A stretch of 62,395 nt of DNA. It comes from Chromatiaceae bacterium. GTDB taxonomy: Bacteria > Pseudomonadota > Gammaproteobacteria > Chromatiales > Chromatiaceae. The position numbers and the translations under genes were made by a program. A model generated the notes under the pieces. The model was given only the letters and a program-made list of their open reading frames with translations, did no database searches and was not told the DNA's origin. The stretch's first letter is position 1. Every line of letters begins with the position of its first letter. Positions 8,811-18,446 of the stretch are shown in pieces. The stretch lies in assembly GCA_022340805.1 (NCBI GenBank), contig JAJDNF010000061.1, positions 1-62,395 on the forward strand, in the 5' to 3' direction.

Positions 8811-11800
8811 CTAGGCCACCTGGCGCTCCCCGACCCGCTGCACGCCCAACTCGCACGCCGGGCGCAGCGGATCAGCGCCTATAGTCCCGATCAGGCCAAC
8901 GACATAATCGGGATCTTGCACCCGCTCCAACTGTGCCTTGGCCATCGCGAGACGCGCCGGCACGTCCAGCCGCTCGGCCTCGTCGGCATAGGCCGCCAGC
9001 CCCAGGAACTGTTGCAGGCTGTGCACATGCCGGCGCCACAGGGCAATGTCACGCTCCTGTTTTACCAGCAGGCGTTCCCGGTACCACTCCGAGCCGAGCA
9101 GGTAGTCACGGCGGAACATGGTGCGGAACGCCGGGTGATGTGCATCCATGCCCTGATAGCTGCCTTTCGCCATGATGTGCAGCAAGGCACGCAGTGGTGG
9201 GCAGGCGTCGTCGACACTGCCGTCATCCAGATAGCGCTGGGCGACCCGTTGCTGTGCCTCGATGATGTTGTCGATACCGTCGACGAAGCAGTCCAGATCC
9301 TGGGTCTCGGGGCGCAGGATGGCCTCGGTCAGCACGGCACTCGGGTTGTCGAATATCTTGCCGAGGAAGTCATGCACGAAGCGGTCAGTGATGCGGTAGC
9401 CGAGGCGGCTTGCCAGCACCATGCGGCCCTGGTGCGGGAAATCCTGCAGCGCCTCGAGGTAGCCATTCTCGATCAGGAACCCCGGCTCACGCTCGCGCGG
9501 CTTCAGGCGGGTCCAGATCTCCGGGATCAGCAGGCTGATGTCGTGATCGACGCGTACCCGAGGCCCGATGTGCCCAGCCGAGCTGGAGAAGCCGGCGTAG
9601 CCGGTCAGGATGTAAGAGACCAGGGCATTGTTCAGATCCGCGGTGGGGCGCAGCGCGTTGAACGGCCCCTTGGTCAGCGCACCCTCACTTCCCGCGCCTG
9701 TGGTCGACGGCGACTTGCCGGTGAGCGAGCAGACGAAGTCCATGAACAACTCGGGCAGGTCCTGGTAGTGGATCGGGTTATATACCGCCAGCGGCCGGAT
9801 GCCCGGCTCGGGCGGGTTATTGCGCCTGCCGGCCAGCACCGCGTCGACCGGGTGACAGATCGGTTCGTGCAGCGGCAGCTTGCGGTGCAGGCGGGTGCCG
9901 ATCTCGGCGGCATACTTGCGCACTGGCCGAATCAGATCCGGGCGGGTCTGCAGGTAGCGGGGGTTCTTGGAGGGTTTACCGTCAACCAGGCGGGGATGTG
10001 CCGATGACACCACGTAACCCTTGCCATCCTTGTATGCAGTCTTGAGCAGCCTGCGCATCGGCCGGGTGTAGTCGGACAGGGTCAGCACGTCCTCGACGAT
10101 CCGGTGAAGGGACTCGCCGCCGAGCGGTTCGTAGTTGGCCAGGAAGTTACCGGGTCGCGCCATGTCCGCCTCGGTCTGCTTGTCGAAACCGGGATGGATC
10201 GCGTCGTCGGGGCGCTGGAACAACCGGTACTCGCAGTTCCTGACCAATTTCACGCTGCGCACCGCATCACCGTCGGGGCGGCACCCCTTGACACATTGCG
10301 CCGGCACGACCACGGCGGCACTGATGTCGTCCTCCATCTGTACCTTTTCGGCGGCGATGTAGTCCTGGCGCACCTTGAACGTGCGCCACTTGCCGTCAGT
10401 GTCGAAGCCCACTCGCAGGTAGGAGCCAATAATGCGCCGGCCATGCAGCTTGAGTTCGTGACCCGGTGCGCCGTCTACCTCGTCGACCGAAAGATGCCGG
10501 CGCCAGTCGCGGCCCCACTCCTGGCGGTAGAAGCGCTTGATCAGGAAGACCAGCGCAAGAATGCGCGGCGGTATGGATTCCAGCCAGGCATTGTAATCCG
10601 GCGTGTGGCTCTTGGATGGGGTCAACAGTTTGATGACCGAGCCGAGGCTGCGCTCCGAGCTGAGCGGCTGGCGGCTTGCGTCTTGATCTTCGTGCTCGCA
10701 ACCCGGGCGGAAGCGCTTGCTGTAATCGCGGTCAAACACCTCCTGGACACGGTCCAGATCGCGTTCGAAACTGTCGACGAATAGCGGACCGTAGATCACC
10801 GCGTCCTCGATCGACTTGGAGATCTCGGATTTGCCGCCGCCTGACACGGTGGAGGGCTTGTGGCAGAAGGTGCCTTCCGGGTCGGTCCCGACCAGGCGCC
10901 AGGAAGGCGCGCCAGGGTGCTTGAGCATCTCGACCTTGTAGCCGTTGGGCTGCATGTAGATCTTGCCCGGCTGCAAGCGGATGGTCTGGGTCGCAGCGCC
11001 ACGTTGCCAGGTGATGGTCTGAGCGTTCAGATCCATGCGCAGCTTCTGCGGCACATAGATGATGTCGCGGAAAACCCTGTCGATCGCGTAACCCTCGGGC
11101 TGCACCTCCATCAGATCGCCGTAGCGTTTCAGCATGTCATCGAAGGAATAGCCCGGCTCGCGGGTGCGGCTGTCCACGCCATACTCTTCACCATGGTTGC
11201 GCCGCTGGAACGCCAGCGCCCCGCCCGCATGCTCCTCCTCTGCCAGACCGTACAAATTCGCGGCAAAGCTGATCTGGGTCTTCACCTCCTTTTTGCAGTA
11301 GCCGTAGTAGTTGTCGGCCAGCAGGGTCACGATCACGCCCGACTCGTCGCGCGCGGTAACCTTGAATGCCTGGCCGTCGTTATAGCGTTCACCCTCTTCG
11401 CGCCAACACATGCCCTCGCGGCGCTGCCGTTCGCTGGCGTGCTCCCAATGAGGCAGGCCCAGTTCGGCCTTACCCAGGCGTGTCAAATGCGGGGCCAGGA
11501 TCACGCAGCCGGAATGCCCGGTCCAGTGCTCAACGTCCAGCGCAGCGTCCGACTCCGCCAGGTTCGGGTTACCGCCGTTGCCGAAGATGCTCTCGACGAA
11601 ATCCAGGTTGCTGACCAGGTTACCCGGCGCGAAGAAGCGGATCTCCATGGTCTTCTCCGACGCCCCACACGGTGTCGAAGGGCACACCAGCGGACGCAGC
11701 AGCAGCGACACGAACATGCGCGCCGGCGTGGCTTGGTGCACCGTGAACGGCAGGGTAAGCAGTTCTGGAGGCGGATTCAGCGCCGCCGCCAAGAGCCTGG

Positions 11801-12311
11801 CAAACGCCTGCTTTGGCACCGCCTTCTTGTCACCCGGGATGGGCAGGCCACCCTCGGCGATATGAAACGACCCCTTGGTGGTACGCCGGTCGCTGGCCGG
11901 ATTGTGCAACACGCCCTGCTTGACGCGGTAGCTGGAGACGATGTCGGAGTGGAACTCATCGCTACCCATCGGCAGCGACAATTCGCGCGCCACACCGTGT
12001 TGATCGGCGATAAAGGTCTGGGTAGGCAGCGTAGGCACAGCGTCCAGTTCCAGATCCTCGAGATAGCGGTTGAGGAAATCCTGGATACGCCGGTCGGCCG
12101 GGCAGTGATAGTTGGACAGCAAGCGGTTCTTCTCGCGGTAGGACTTGAGGAGGTCCTTCGCGGTGTGCAGAAACTCCGCGCCATCCCCACCGGCACAGGT
12201 CGGCTGACCCGAGGACGCCAGTTTCAGGTTGATGTACAGCTGCAGCTTGCGGCGCCCGGATTCCACATCGGCCTCCGCTCTGCCAAGTCCAAGCGCTCGT
12301 TCGAAATCCAT
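8811..12311 (-). CDS. Large conserved protein, probable PPi-type phosphoenolpyruvate carboxykinase
   Basis: An unusually long 1166-aa cytosolic protein with no signal peptide or membrane helices. Its length and several blocks (DRRTTKGSFHIAEGGLPIPG, WTGHSGCVILAPHL, DNYYGYCKKEVKTQISFAA, EEEHAGGALAF, and STVSGGGKSEISKSI at about 485-500) look like the diphosphate-dependent PEP carboxykinases described from Entamoeba and Propionibacterium (about 1,100-1,150 aa). Those interconvert oxaloacetate + PPi and PEP + phosphate + CO2. This family call is from memory of the family, not from an alignment. The ATG at 12311 has a purine-rich GGGAGAAAAGG upstream. It is the last gene of a minus-strand series but is separated by 480 bp from the coiled-coil operon. 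In older annotation it would be a hypothetical protein. Confidence 0.55.
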   Translation of the reverse strand: MDFERALGLGRAEADVESGRRKLQLYINLKLASSGQPTCAGGDGAEFLHTAKDLLKSYREKNRLLSNYHCPADRRIQDFLNRYLEDLELDAVPTLPTQTFIADQHGVARELSLPMGSDEFHSDIVSSYRVKQGVLHNPASDRRTTKGSFHIAEGGLPIPGDKKAVPKQAFARLLAAALNPPPELLTLPFTVHQATPARMFVSLLLRPLVCPSTPCGASEKTMEIRFFAPGNLVSNLDFVESIFGNGGNPNLAESDAALDVEHWTGHSGCVILAPHLTRLGKAELGLPHWEHASERQRREGMCWREEGERYNDGQAFKVTARDESGVIVTLLADNYYGYCKKEVKTQISFAANLYGLAEEEHAGGALAFQRRNHGEEYGVDSRTREPGYSFDDMLKRYGDLMEVQPEGYAIDRVFRDIIYVPQKLRMDLNAQTITWQRGAATQTIRLQPGKIYMQPNGYKVEMLKHPGAPSWRLVGTDPEGTFCHKPSTVSGGGKSEISKSIEDAVIYGPLFVDSFERDLDRVQEVFDRDYSKRFRPGCEHEDQDASRQPLSSERSLGSVIKLLTPSKSHTPDYNAWLESIPPRILALVFLIKRFYRQEWGRDWRRHLSVDEVDGAPGHELKLHGRRIIGSYLRVGFDTDGKWRTFKVRQDYIAAEKVQMEDDISAAVVVPAQCVKGCRPDGDAVRSVKLVRNCEYRLFQRPDDAIHPGFDKQTEADMARPGNFLANYEPLGGESLHRIVEDVLTLSDYTRPMRRLLKTAYKDGKGYVVSSAHPRLVDGKPSKNPRYLQTRPDLIRPVRKYAAEIGTRLHRKLPLHEPICHPVDAVLAGRRNNPPEPGIRPLAVYNPIHYQDLPELFMDFVCSLTGKSPSTTGAGSEGALTKGPFNALRPTADLNNALVSYILTGYAGFSSSAGHIGPRVRVDHDISLLIPEIWTRLKPREREPGFLIENGYLEALQDFPHQGRMVLASRLGYRITDRFVHDFLGKIFDNPSAVLTEAILRPETQDLDCFVDGIDNIIEAQQRVAQRYLDDGSVDDACPPLRALLHIMAKGSYQGMDAHHPAFRTMFRRDYLLGSEWYRERLLVKQERDIALWRRHVHSLQQFLGLAAYADEAERLDVPARLAMAKAQLERVQDPDYVVGLIGTIGADPLRPACELGVQRVGERQVA

Positions 12312-12791
12312 ACCTTTTCTCCCGCGCAGGCCACACCGTGGCGGCCGAAGCGCGTCCGTGTTGTCTTGTCAGGTGGCGCCTGCGTCGGTGCAGCCCGCAC
12401 ACCAACCCTCAGCCGCTTGGGCGTGCCGGCAGCACACAGGATCCGGGTCACAACGCAGGGCGCCATCGTCCCGAAAGCCACTGCAATGATTGCGCCGACA
12501 GGGCACGACATGGTCGGCGGCCTCGCCGGGCCCAGCTGCATCAGCGAGAACGCATGCTGCATACGCCCGCGGCATCGCGATCTCATCGACCAAGCCACGG
12601 GCGGGCGTCAGGCGGGACCCCGCCACTTGCATCGCTTTGATGCACCTACATCCTCGGCTGCGCCAACCTGGCGCGCAACCAAGCCGTGGCCGCCGCATCA
12701 AGAGATCGCGCAGCAGGGACAAACCGAACTGACGGAGATGCATTATGCAGCATGCCCCGATACCGACCGCCCCGCGCTACTGCCGACTTGA
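12312..12791. other. Intergenic region, 480 bases
   Basis: Separates the large PEPCK-like gene from the coiled-coil operon, all on the minus strand. Several short frames exist, but none has a plausible protein or a ribosome-binding site. It presumably contains the promoter of the large gene. No specific element was recognised. Confidence 0.4.
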
Positions 12792-14279
12792 TCAGAAGCC
12801 GCCGCCGGTGCGGAAACCACCGCCTCCGCCGCCACCGAGACCACCCCCGCCGAATCCACCGCCACGACCACCGCCACGACCACCGAAACCGCCGCCGCGG
12901 CCGAGACCGCCGAAGATGTCGCCGAGATCGCCCAGACCGCCGTTCCACACGGTACCGCGACCGAAGCCTCCAGAGCCGAAGCCGGGGTCCGAACGCTGCG
13001 GCCGATAACGCTGATACTCTTGCAGCGCCTTCCACAGCATACCGCGGTCCAGCATGCCGCCAAGGAACTGCCCCAGCAGCAACGGGAGCATGGCATCGTT
13101 CGTGAATACCGAACCGGCCCGGTCGTAGCGATGCATCTTGAAGTCGGTGCGCAGTTTCTCCAATTCGAGCAGTCGCGCCTGCTGCTGCTGCACCGCATCG
13201 GTGAGACCGCGCACGCCGGTCTGCAGGCGTTGCCGTTCCACCTCGCGCTGCAGCATCCGGCTTACGATCACGTCGTCCTCCGGATAGGGGGTCCGAATCG
13301 CTTCACTGCGCAACTCGGTCAGATCGTCACGCTCGAACTCGTTGGCCAGATAGTCCACCGCGCGCAACATCTGCCGGTCTTCGCCGGCCGCGTGTCGGGA
13401 CTGCTCCGCCAACAGGTCCTGCTCCAGCGTTTCGTTTTGCGCGATCTGCTCGTCCACCTGGTCGAGCCGCCCCTGTTCCTCGGCCACCCGTTGCTCCAAT
13501 GGCGGAATACCATCGGCGGCGCGCTCGCGCTCGTCGCGTTCCCTGAGCTTGACGAACTCGGATTCCGCGAGGGCCTGCAGATGCGTGGCGTGTTCGCGCA
13601 GGCGCACCGGGATCTCGTTCAGCCGATCGTAGTTTGCGCGCGCATCGGCGTAGCCGATCAGGCGCGCCACCTTGCCATCCAGCCAGCGCGTCAAACCACC
13701 ACCCTGATAGCCGGGCAGACCGAACCTGCGCTTCCACAGGTAGGTGAACAGCGGGTCGTCACGGTAGGCCTGGCCCTTGCTCTCACGCTCCTCCTCGCTG
13801 CGCGCCGCCTTGTCGTCCGCGTGCGCCGCCTTACGCTGGGCCTGCTCGGCACGCTCGCGCTGGCCGCGGTAGTCCGGCTCCTCATCCAGTCTCGCCTGGG
13901 TCTTCGCCTCGGCGTGATCGACCGTGGCGACCGCCTGGTTCAGCCGCTCTGCCTGCTCGCCACGCTGCTCTTCCAGCTGCTTGCGCAGCCGCTCCACCTC
14001 CTCGAGCTTGCGGCGCAACTCCGCTAGAGCCTCGGCGCGCTGTCTGAGCAGAGCGACGGCCTGTTGTTCGGCATGATCCAGATCGTGAATGAGCATGTCG
14101 CGGGACAACTGCCCCAGTCGCACCCGGGCCAACTCACGATAGTCCTGGGCCTGCTCCTTGTTCAGTGCGAGCAGCCTCTCACTACTCGCGCCGACTTCGT
14201 TCTGCAGGTCACTGACCTGCCGGTGCACCTGTTCGAGTGCCTGATCGATGGAGCCCAGCGCCTGACGTCCCGAAATCAT
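12792..14279 (-). CDS. Long coiled-coil protein with Gly-rich C-terminal tail
   Basis: A 495-aa product of unknown function. Most of the first 400 residues are charged heptad-like sequence (runs of L/A with E, Q, R), predicted as extended coiled coils. About the last 75 residues change to glycine/arginine/phenylalanine-rich low complexity (GGRGGGRGGGFGGGG). No signal peptide or transmembrane helix is seen, so it is probably cytoplasmic and attached to its partners. It is the third gene of a minus-strand operon, 10 bases after the gene with a membrane helix. I do not recognise a family. The tail could mediate self-association, which is inference. Confidence 0.6.
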   Translation of the reverse strand: MISGRQALGSIDQALEQVHRQVSDLQNEVGASSERLLALNKEQAQDYRELARVRLGQLSRDMLIHDLDHAEQQAVALLRQRAEALAELRRKLEEVERLRKQLEEQRGEQAERLNQAVATVDHAEAKTQARLDEEPDYRGQRERAEQAQRKAAHADDKAARSEEERESKGQAYRDDPLFTYLWKRRFGLPGYQGGGLTRWLDGKVARLIGYADARANYDRLNEIPVRLREHATHLQALAESEFVKLRERDERERAADGIPPLEQRVAEEQGRLDQVDEQIAQNETLEQDLLAEQSRHAAGEDRQMLRAVDYLANEFERDDLTELRSEAIRTPYPEDDVIVSRMLQREVERQRLQTGVRGLTDAVQQQQARLLELEKLRTDFKMHRYDRAGSVFTNDAMLPLLLGQFLGGMLDRGMLWKALQEYQRYRPQRSDPGFGSGGFGRGTVWNGGLGDLGDIFGGLGRGGGFGGRGGGRGGGFGGGGLGGGGGGGFRTGGGF

Positions 14280-14289
14280 CAGCCAACCC

Positions 14290-15213
14290 TCACCAGCTTG
14301 TGATCATCCCGCCACGGTTCGGCAATTCATACTCAGGGTCCAGGTGTCCCCTGGACTTGGCACCAACGCGGTCGCCCTGGATGATGCCGTCATCCTGCTT
14401 GTCGCGCCTGACCGCCTCGAACTGCGCCTCATCTACCCGGATCCCCCAGGACTTGACCGTTTCGGTCTTGCCGGTTTCCTCGTTGTAGACCGGCACGCTC
14501 TGGCGCTCACCCGACGGGCCCACTGCCTCGACAATGACGTAGTAATTGCGGGCCTGCCGATTGAGGTCGGGCACGCGCCACACGCCAGACTTCTCGCCTG
14601 GGCGGTTCACGATCTTCACGACATACTCCTGTTCGAGCATCCTGGACAGTTCGCCGAGCTTTTGCAGGGCCTGTTTTGCGCTCGCGCGGTCATCGCGCTG
14701 CAGCGCGGCCCTGCCAGTCTCGTAGATTCGCTGCACTGCGAGGCGCGCCTCGTCGGTCTTGGCGACCTGCGTCAGCTCGCTGTAGCTCTGGCTCAGTTTC
14801 TCCGGCAATGCCCTGTCGGGCGCCACCACGGTGAAATAGTAAATGCCTGCGGCCAGCACGGCCGCCGCCAGCGCACCACCGAGCCACTTGCCCCAGCTGG
14901 CGCGTGTCACGTATAGCATTGCCAGCCGGTGACCGAAGCCTTTTTGCGGGGGTTTGTAGGTGAAGCGGTCTTCGCGCAGCGCCGCGACGCCCTGCTCGAT
15001 GACATGATCTGGCACGTCGATTCCCTGCTGCTCGTAGATGCGCTTGAGGCGCTGCTTGAGGTCCTCTTCGCGACCCAACTCATCGAGCTCGCGCGTGACC
15101 AGGCGCTCGCGCCGGCGCAGCGTATCGACCACGTCCATCGCCAGCATCACATCATCCAGCGGTGGCCGATCCGCGCCCGCGACCGGCGACGGGGAGGCGG
15201 CCGGGCCGGTCAT
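14290..15213 (-). CDS. Single-pass membrane protein, DUF6384-like
   Basis: A 307-aa product with a cytoplasmic coiled-coil N-terminal part (about 20-100, RRRERLVTRELDELGREEDL). One transmembrane helix follows at about 131-152 (WLGGALAAAVLAAGIYYF). The C-terminal domain (EQEYVVKIVNRPGEKSGVWR, NYYVIVEAVGP) is probably periplasmic. The ATG overlaps the stop of the upstream gene by four bases (ATGA), indicating translational coupling. The DUF6384 name is from memory and uncertain. The function is unknown. Confidence 0.6.
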   Translation of the reverse strand: MTGPAASPSPVAGADRPPLDDVMLAMDVVDTLRRRERLVTRELDELGREEDLKQRLKRIYEQQGIDVPDHVIEQGVAALREDRFTYKPPQKGFGHRLAMLYVTRASWGKWLGGALAAAVLAAGIYYFTVVAPDRALPEKLSQSYSELTQVAKTDEARLAVQRIYETGRAALQRDDRASAKQALQKLGELSRMLEQEYVVKIVNRPGEKSGVWRVPDLNRQARNYYVIVEAVGPSGERQSVPVYNEETGKTETVKSWGIRVDEAQFEAVRRDKQDDGIIQGDRVGAKSRGHLDPEYELPNRGGMITSW

Positions 15214-16394
15214 GCCTTGAGCTCGAGCGCCAGGCCCTTGCCCTGTTCGGACAGACGCGCCAGCTGGCGCTTGCCGTCTTCAACCGCGTCGCGGATCTCA
15301 TCCGCATTTTGCGTCGCCAGGCGCCGCATCTCGTCGATGATCTCGTGTGAACGGGTCTGCCAGTTGACCACCGAGTCGACCAGCTTCTTCACCGACTCGG
15401 CGCGAATCGTCGGTCCGTAGCCCGCCTTGGTAGCGGCCTCCTGAATCTTGCCGCCGATCTCTGCCAGGTCTTCGAGCGACTTGCTGACCCCGTCCTTCAT
15501 CGCCTCGATCGTCTGTGTACCCTCGTACAGACCGAACATCCCGGTAAAGGATGCACTCAGCGCGGTCAGCACGACCTCGTTGGTACCGAAAAAGGACACC
15601 GCCTGGGCATAAATGCGCTCCTTGGCGGTGGTGGTCTGCAACAGCCGGGCCATCACGACCTCGGAGGTGTTGTAGCTGACCGTCAGGTTGTCCGACAGGT
15701 CCTTGGCGATCTGGTAGCGCTTCTCCTCGTTCTGCAGGCCGCGGACCTTTTCGTCACGTGCCAGTTCGAGGCGTGCCCGAGCCGCGGCATCTTCGCCGGT
15801 ATAGTCCTCTACCGTCTGCATGGCCTCGGTCAATGCCTGCTTTGCCGCCTGCAGGTTCGTCTCGGCCTTTTTCAGAACCTCGAGGGCGAGTACCTCGGAC
15901 TCCTTGAGCGCACCGCGAAAGTCCTGGTACGCCTCGAGGATCTTGTTCTCGCGCTGGATCTGATCGTTGGTCGCCGCCGTGACGTCCAGGTAGGTGTCCT
16001 TGATCTTGTCGAAGCGTGTCGGGATGTCGCCACGCGTGACCTTCATCCACACGTTGCTGATGCGCTCGAAGGTGTCGAGGCGGCCGTCGTCAATCTGATC
16101 GACCATGTTCTTCGCATCCTCGCGGATACTGTTGAACGCGTTGGTGATGTCCTCGTAGCGCTCCCCGATGTCCATCGCCTGAACCTGTTCGCGGACCACG
16201 TCATTGAACAGCGAGGCCTTGTCCAGCGTGCGCGCAATCGCCGCGATGCGCTGCTCGTCGAGATCCGAAATCAGGTTCAGCAGCGCGATGATCGGCGCCT
16301 CCTGTCCACTGCCGTCGCTCGGAACCAATCCCATGTCGTGCAATGCATTCAGGGCCTTGTCGAGATACTGCATGGGGCTCGTGGTGGTATTCAT
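15210..16394 (-). CDS. Helical coiled-coil protein of unknown function, first gene of a three-gene operon
   Basis: 394 aa, starting MNTTTSPMQYLDKALNALHD behind a strong GGAGGAG ribosome-binding site. This excludes the longer frame to 16640. The protein is almost entirely alpha-helical and charged. It has a central coiled coil (about 150-230) and a less polar helical stretch (VVLTALSASFTGMFGLYEG, about 285-303). It weakly recalls the TelA/toxic-anion-resistance type of helical protein, but I cannot support that assignment. Its stop codon overlaps the start of the membrane-anchored gene downstream. The three proteins (394, 307, 495 aa) probably act together. Confidence 0.6.
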   Translation of the reverse strand: MNTTTSPMQYLDKALNALHDMGLVPSDGSGQEAPIIALLNLISDLDEQRIAAIARTLDKASLFNDVVREQVQAMDIGERYEDITNAFNSIREDAKNMVDQIDDGRLDTFERISNVWMKVTRGDIPTRFDKIKDTYLDVTAATNDQIQRENKILEAYQDFRGALKESEVLALEVLKKAETNLQAAKQALTEAMQTVEDYTGEDAAARARLELARDEKVRGLQNEEKRYQIAKDLSDNLTVSYNTSEVVMARLLQTTTAKERIYAQAVSFFGTNEVVLTALSASFTGMFGLYEGTQTIEAMKDGVSKSLEDLAEIGGKIQEAATKAGYGPTIRAESVKKLVDSVVNWQTRSHEIIDEMRRLATQNADEIRDAVEDGKRQLARLSEQGKGLALELKA

Positions 16395-16524
16395 AGCGGC
16401 TCCTCCGAAACTGTTTATGCTGAATGTTCGCCGTTGTCCCCGGCATTCGGTGCCATGCCCATGCAGCCCGACCGGCACCCGCGGTCCTATCGTATGCCGT
16501 GAACCGGCAGATGTGGAGCCCCGA

Positions 16525-16540
16525 TGTGGCTGCAGCCACA
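16525..16540. other. Perfect 16-nt palindrome
   Basis: TGTGGCTGCAGCCACA lies in the 181-bp gap between the moeA stop and the start of the coiled-coil operon. There is no T-tract on either side, so it is either a protein-binding site or a hairpin of unknown role rather than a canonical terminator. Confidence 0.4.
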
Positions 16541-16575
16541 CGGGTAATGCCATGCAAAATACGCAGATTCCGGCG

Positions 16576-17853
16576 TCAGGAATACAGCAGGGTCGTGAAG
16601 GGTTCGACCTTGACCGGTTCACCCTCGGCCACGCCGGCACAGTCCTCGGCGAGGAGGATGAAGCAGTTCGCGCGACTCATCGAGGTGAGAATGCCTGAGC
16701 CCTGGGCACCGGATGGCCCCACCGTCAGGCGCCCTTGGTCGTCGTAAGAGAGGATCCCGCGCACGAACTCGAAGCGGCCGGGGCGTTTTTTCAGGCTGAC
16801 CTGGCAGCGCGCCTCGACGACCAGCGATGTCGGCCAGTGGCCGCTGGCCAGGCAGCGCAGCGCCGGTCGCACGAATTGCTGGAACGTGAGCATGACCGCA
16901 ACCGGATTGCCTGGCAGGCCAAAAAACATCGCCTCGCCGATCTTGCCGAATGTCAGCGGCCGTCCCGGTTTCATCGCGATGGTCCAGAACGACATCTGGC
17001 CCAGTCCCTCGAGGACCGACTTGGTGTAGTCGGCCGCGCCAACCGACACCCCACCGGAGGTGATCACCACGTCGGCCATACCGGACGCCCGCACAAACGC
17101 CTCCTGCAGGGCCTGGCGATTGTCCCTGACCACGCCGAGATCGAAGATCTCGGCGTCCAGCTCGGTCAGCATCGCATGCAGGCTGTAGCGATTGCTATCG
17201 TAAATCTCGCCCTCGCCGAGTGGCTCGCCGATTGAGCGCAGCTCGTCGCCGGTGGAGAAAAAGGCGACCCTGGGTCGGCGGCGCACCTGCAGCTCACCGA
17301 AACCCAGCGAGGCCAGCACCCCAAGGTCGGCAGCGGTCAGCAGGCGGCCGGCCTGGAACACGTGCGAACCGCGCGCGATGTCCTCACCGGCCTGGCGCAC
17401 ATTCTGTCCGGCGCGGTGGCGCGCATCAATCCGCACACGCTGATCGTCGAGCAGATCGACCTGCTCCTGCATGACGACCGTGTCGGTGCCCGGCGGCATT
17501 GGTGCCCCAGTCATGATGCGCACGCATTGTCCGGCTGCACAGCGGTCTGCCAGGGTCTGGCCCGCCAGCACCGTCGCGATCACCGTGTAGTCACGCACAC
17601 CCTGCGAAGGCAGGTCGGTTCCGGCCAGCGCGTAACCGTCCATCGCCGAGTTGGTGTGGCTGGGCACATCGATCGGCGATATGCAGTCGGCGCCCAGCAC
17701 GCGCCCCAGGGCGGAGCGAATCGGCACCTGCTCGATCTCGGAGATCGGCGTCAGCGCGTTGCGGATCGCCTCGCTGGCCTGCTGCACGCTGACCGACAGC
17801 GGGTCGCTGGCATCGGCGCAGGATGGTTGTGGGGTCACGTTACGAATAGACAT
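16576..17853 (-). CDS. moeA: Molybdopterin molybdotransferase MoeA
   Basis: Inserts molybdate into adenylylated molybdopterin in the cytosol, forming Moco. About 425 aa, normal for the family. Diagnostic segments are HTNSAMDGYA near the N-terminus, RIMTGAPMPPGTDTVVMQE, DVVITSGGVSVGAADY and FFGLPGNPVAVMLTF. The ATG at 17853 is used. A GTG at 17874, which overlaps the mobB stop, is an alternative that adds seven residues. It is the last gene of mobA-mobB-moeA, downstream of a sigma-54-type promoter at 19173-19188. Confidence 0.93.
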   Translation of the reverse strand: MSIRNVTPQPSCADASDPLSVSVQQASEAIRNALTPISEIEQVPIRSALGRVLGADCISPIDVPSHTNSAMDGYALAGTDLPSQGVRDYTVIATVLAGQTLADRCAAGQCVRIMTGAPMPPGTDTVVMQEQVDLLDDQRVRIDARHRAGQNVRQAGEDIARGSHVFQAGRLLTAADLGVLASLGFGELQVRRRPRVAFFSTGDELRSIGEPLGEGEIYDSNRYSLHAMLTELDAEIFDLGVVRDNRQALQEAFVRASGMADVVITSGGVSVGAADYTKSVLEGLGQMSFWTIAMKPGRPLTFGKIGEAMFFGLPGNPVAVMLTFQQFVRPALRCLASGHWPTSLVVEARCQVSLKKRPGRFEFVRGILSYDDQGRLTVGPSGAQGSGILTSMSRANCFILLAEDCAGVAEGEPVKVEPFTTLLYS

Positions 17854-17867
17854 GGATGTCTTGCTGC

Positions 17868-18443
17868 TCAGCACGCCAGGTCGGGACGCAAGCGCTCGCC
17901 GCGCCCGATGAACTCCAGAATGAAGGCGGCAATCTCCGCCGGCCGATTGATCGACAACTGCGGCAGTGGACCGGGGTCGACGGCCAGTTGGCCCTCATCC
18001 GTGGCTATTGCGACGATGTTGGTATCGCCCGGAAACAGCAGCGGGCTGTGCAGTGCAGTCCGGTGCAACTCGATCTTTGCGAAGGGTTCTCGCTTGAACC
18101 CCTCAACCAACACCAGATCCAGCCGCGTCGGATCCAGCATCGCCAGGGTTTGCGCCAGGCTCGGCTCGCCATGCCCATCGCTGCATTCCCGAATCAACGC
18201 GGTCCGGCAGCGCGTCGCAACCAGCATCTCGTCGGCACCCGCAGAACGCAAACGATAACTGTCTTTGCCCGGATAATCCACGTCGAAGGAGTGATGGGCA
18301 TGCTTGACTACGGCGATGCGCATCCCGGTCGATTTGAGTAACGGCAGCAGTTTGAGCAACAGCGTGGTCTTGCCGGTCCCGCTGAAGGCCGCGAAACCGA
18401 TCAGCGGTACCGGAAACTGGACGGCATCAACAGAAGAATCCAT
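17868..18443 (-). CDS. mobB: Molybdopterin-guanine dinucleotide biosynthesis adaptor MobB
   Basis: GTP-binding adaptor that assists MobA in making the bis-MGD cofactor required by formate dehydrogenases. 191 aa with a Walker A near the N-terminus (GFAAFSGTGKTTLLLKLLP), the VVKHAHHSFDVDYPGKDSYR block and LVLVEGFKREPFAKIELHR, all typical of MobB. It starts three bases after the mobA stop and abuts or overlaps moeA, so the three are translated as one unit. Confidence 0.92.
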   Translation of the reverse strand: MDSSVDAVQFPVPLIGFAAFSGTGKTTLLLKLLPLLKSTGMRIAVVKHAHHSFDVDYPGKDSYRLRSAGADEMLVATRCRTALIRECSDGHGEPSLAQTLAMLDPTRLDLVLVEGFKREPFAKIELHRTALHSPLLFPGDTNIVAIATDEGQLAVDPGPLPQLSINRPAEIAAFILEFIGRGERLRPDLAC

Positions 18444-18446
18444 GCG

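Noticed and set aside
10860..12791. 643-aa open frame on the plus strand opposite the PEPCK-like gene
   Set aside because: Composition is that of antisense high-GC sequence, and the opposite strand encodes a long protein with conserved-looking blocks and a good ribosome-binding site.
12745..13008. Proline-rich 87-aa frame on the plus strand
   Set aside because: It is the antisense reading of the glycine-rich tail of the coiled-coil gene.
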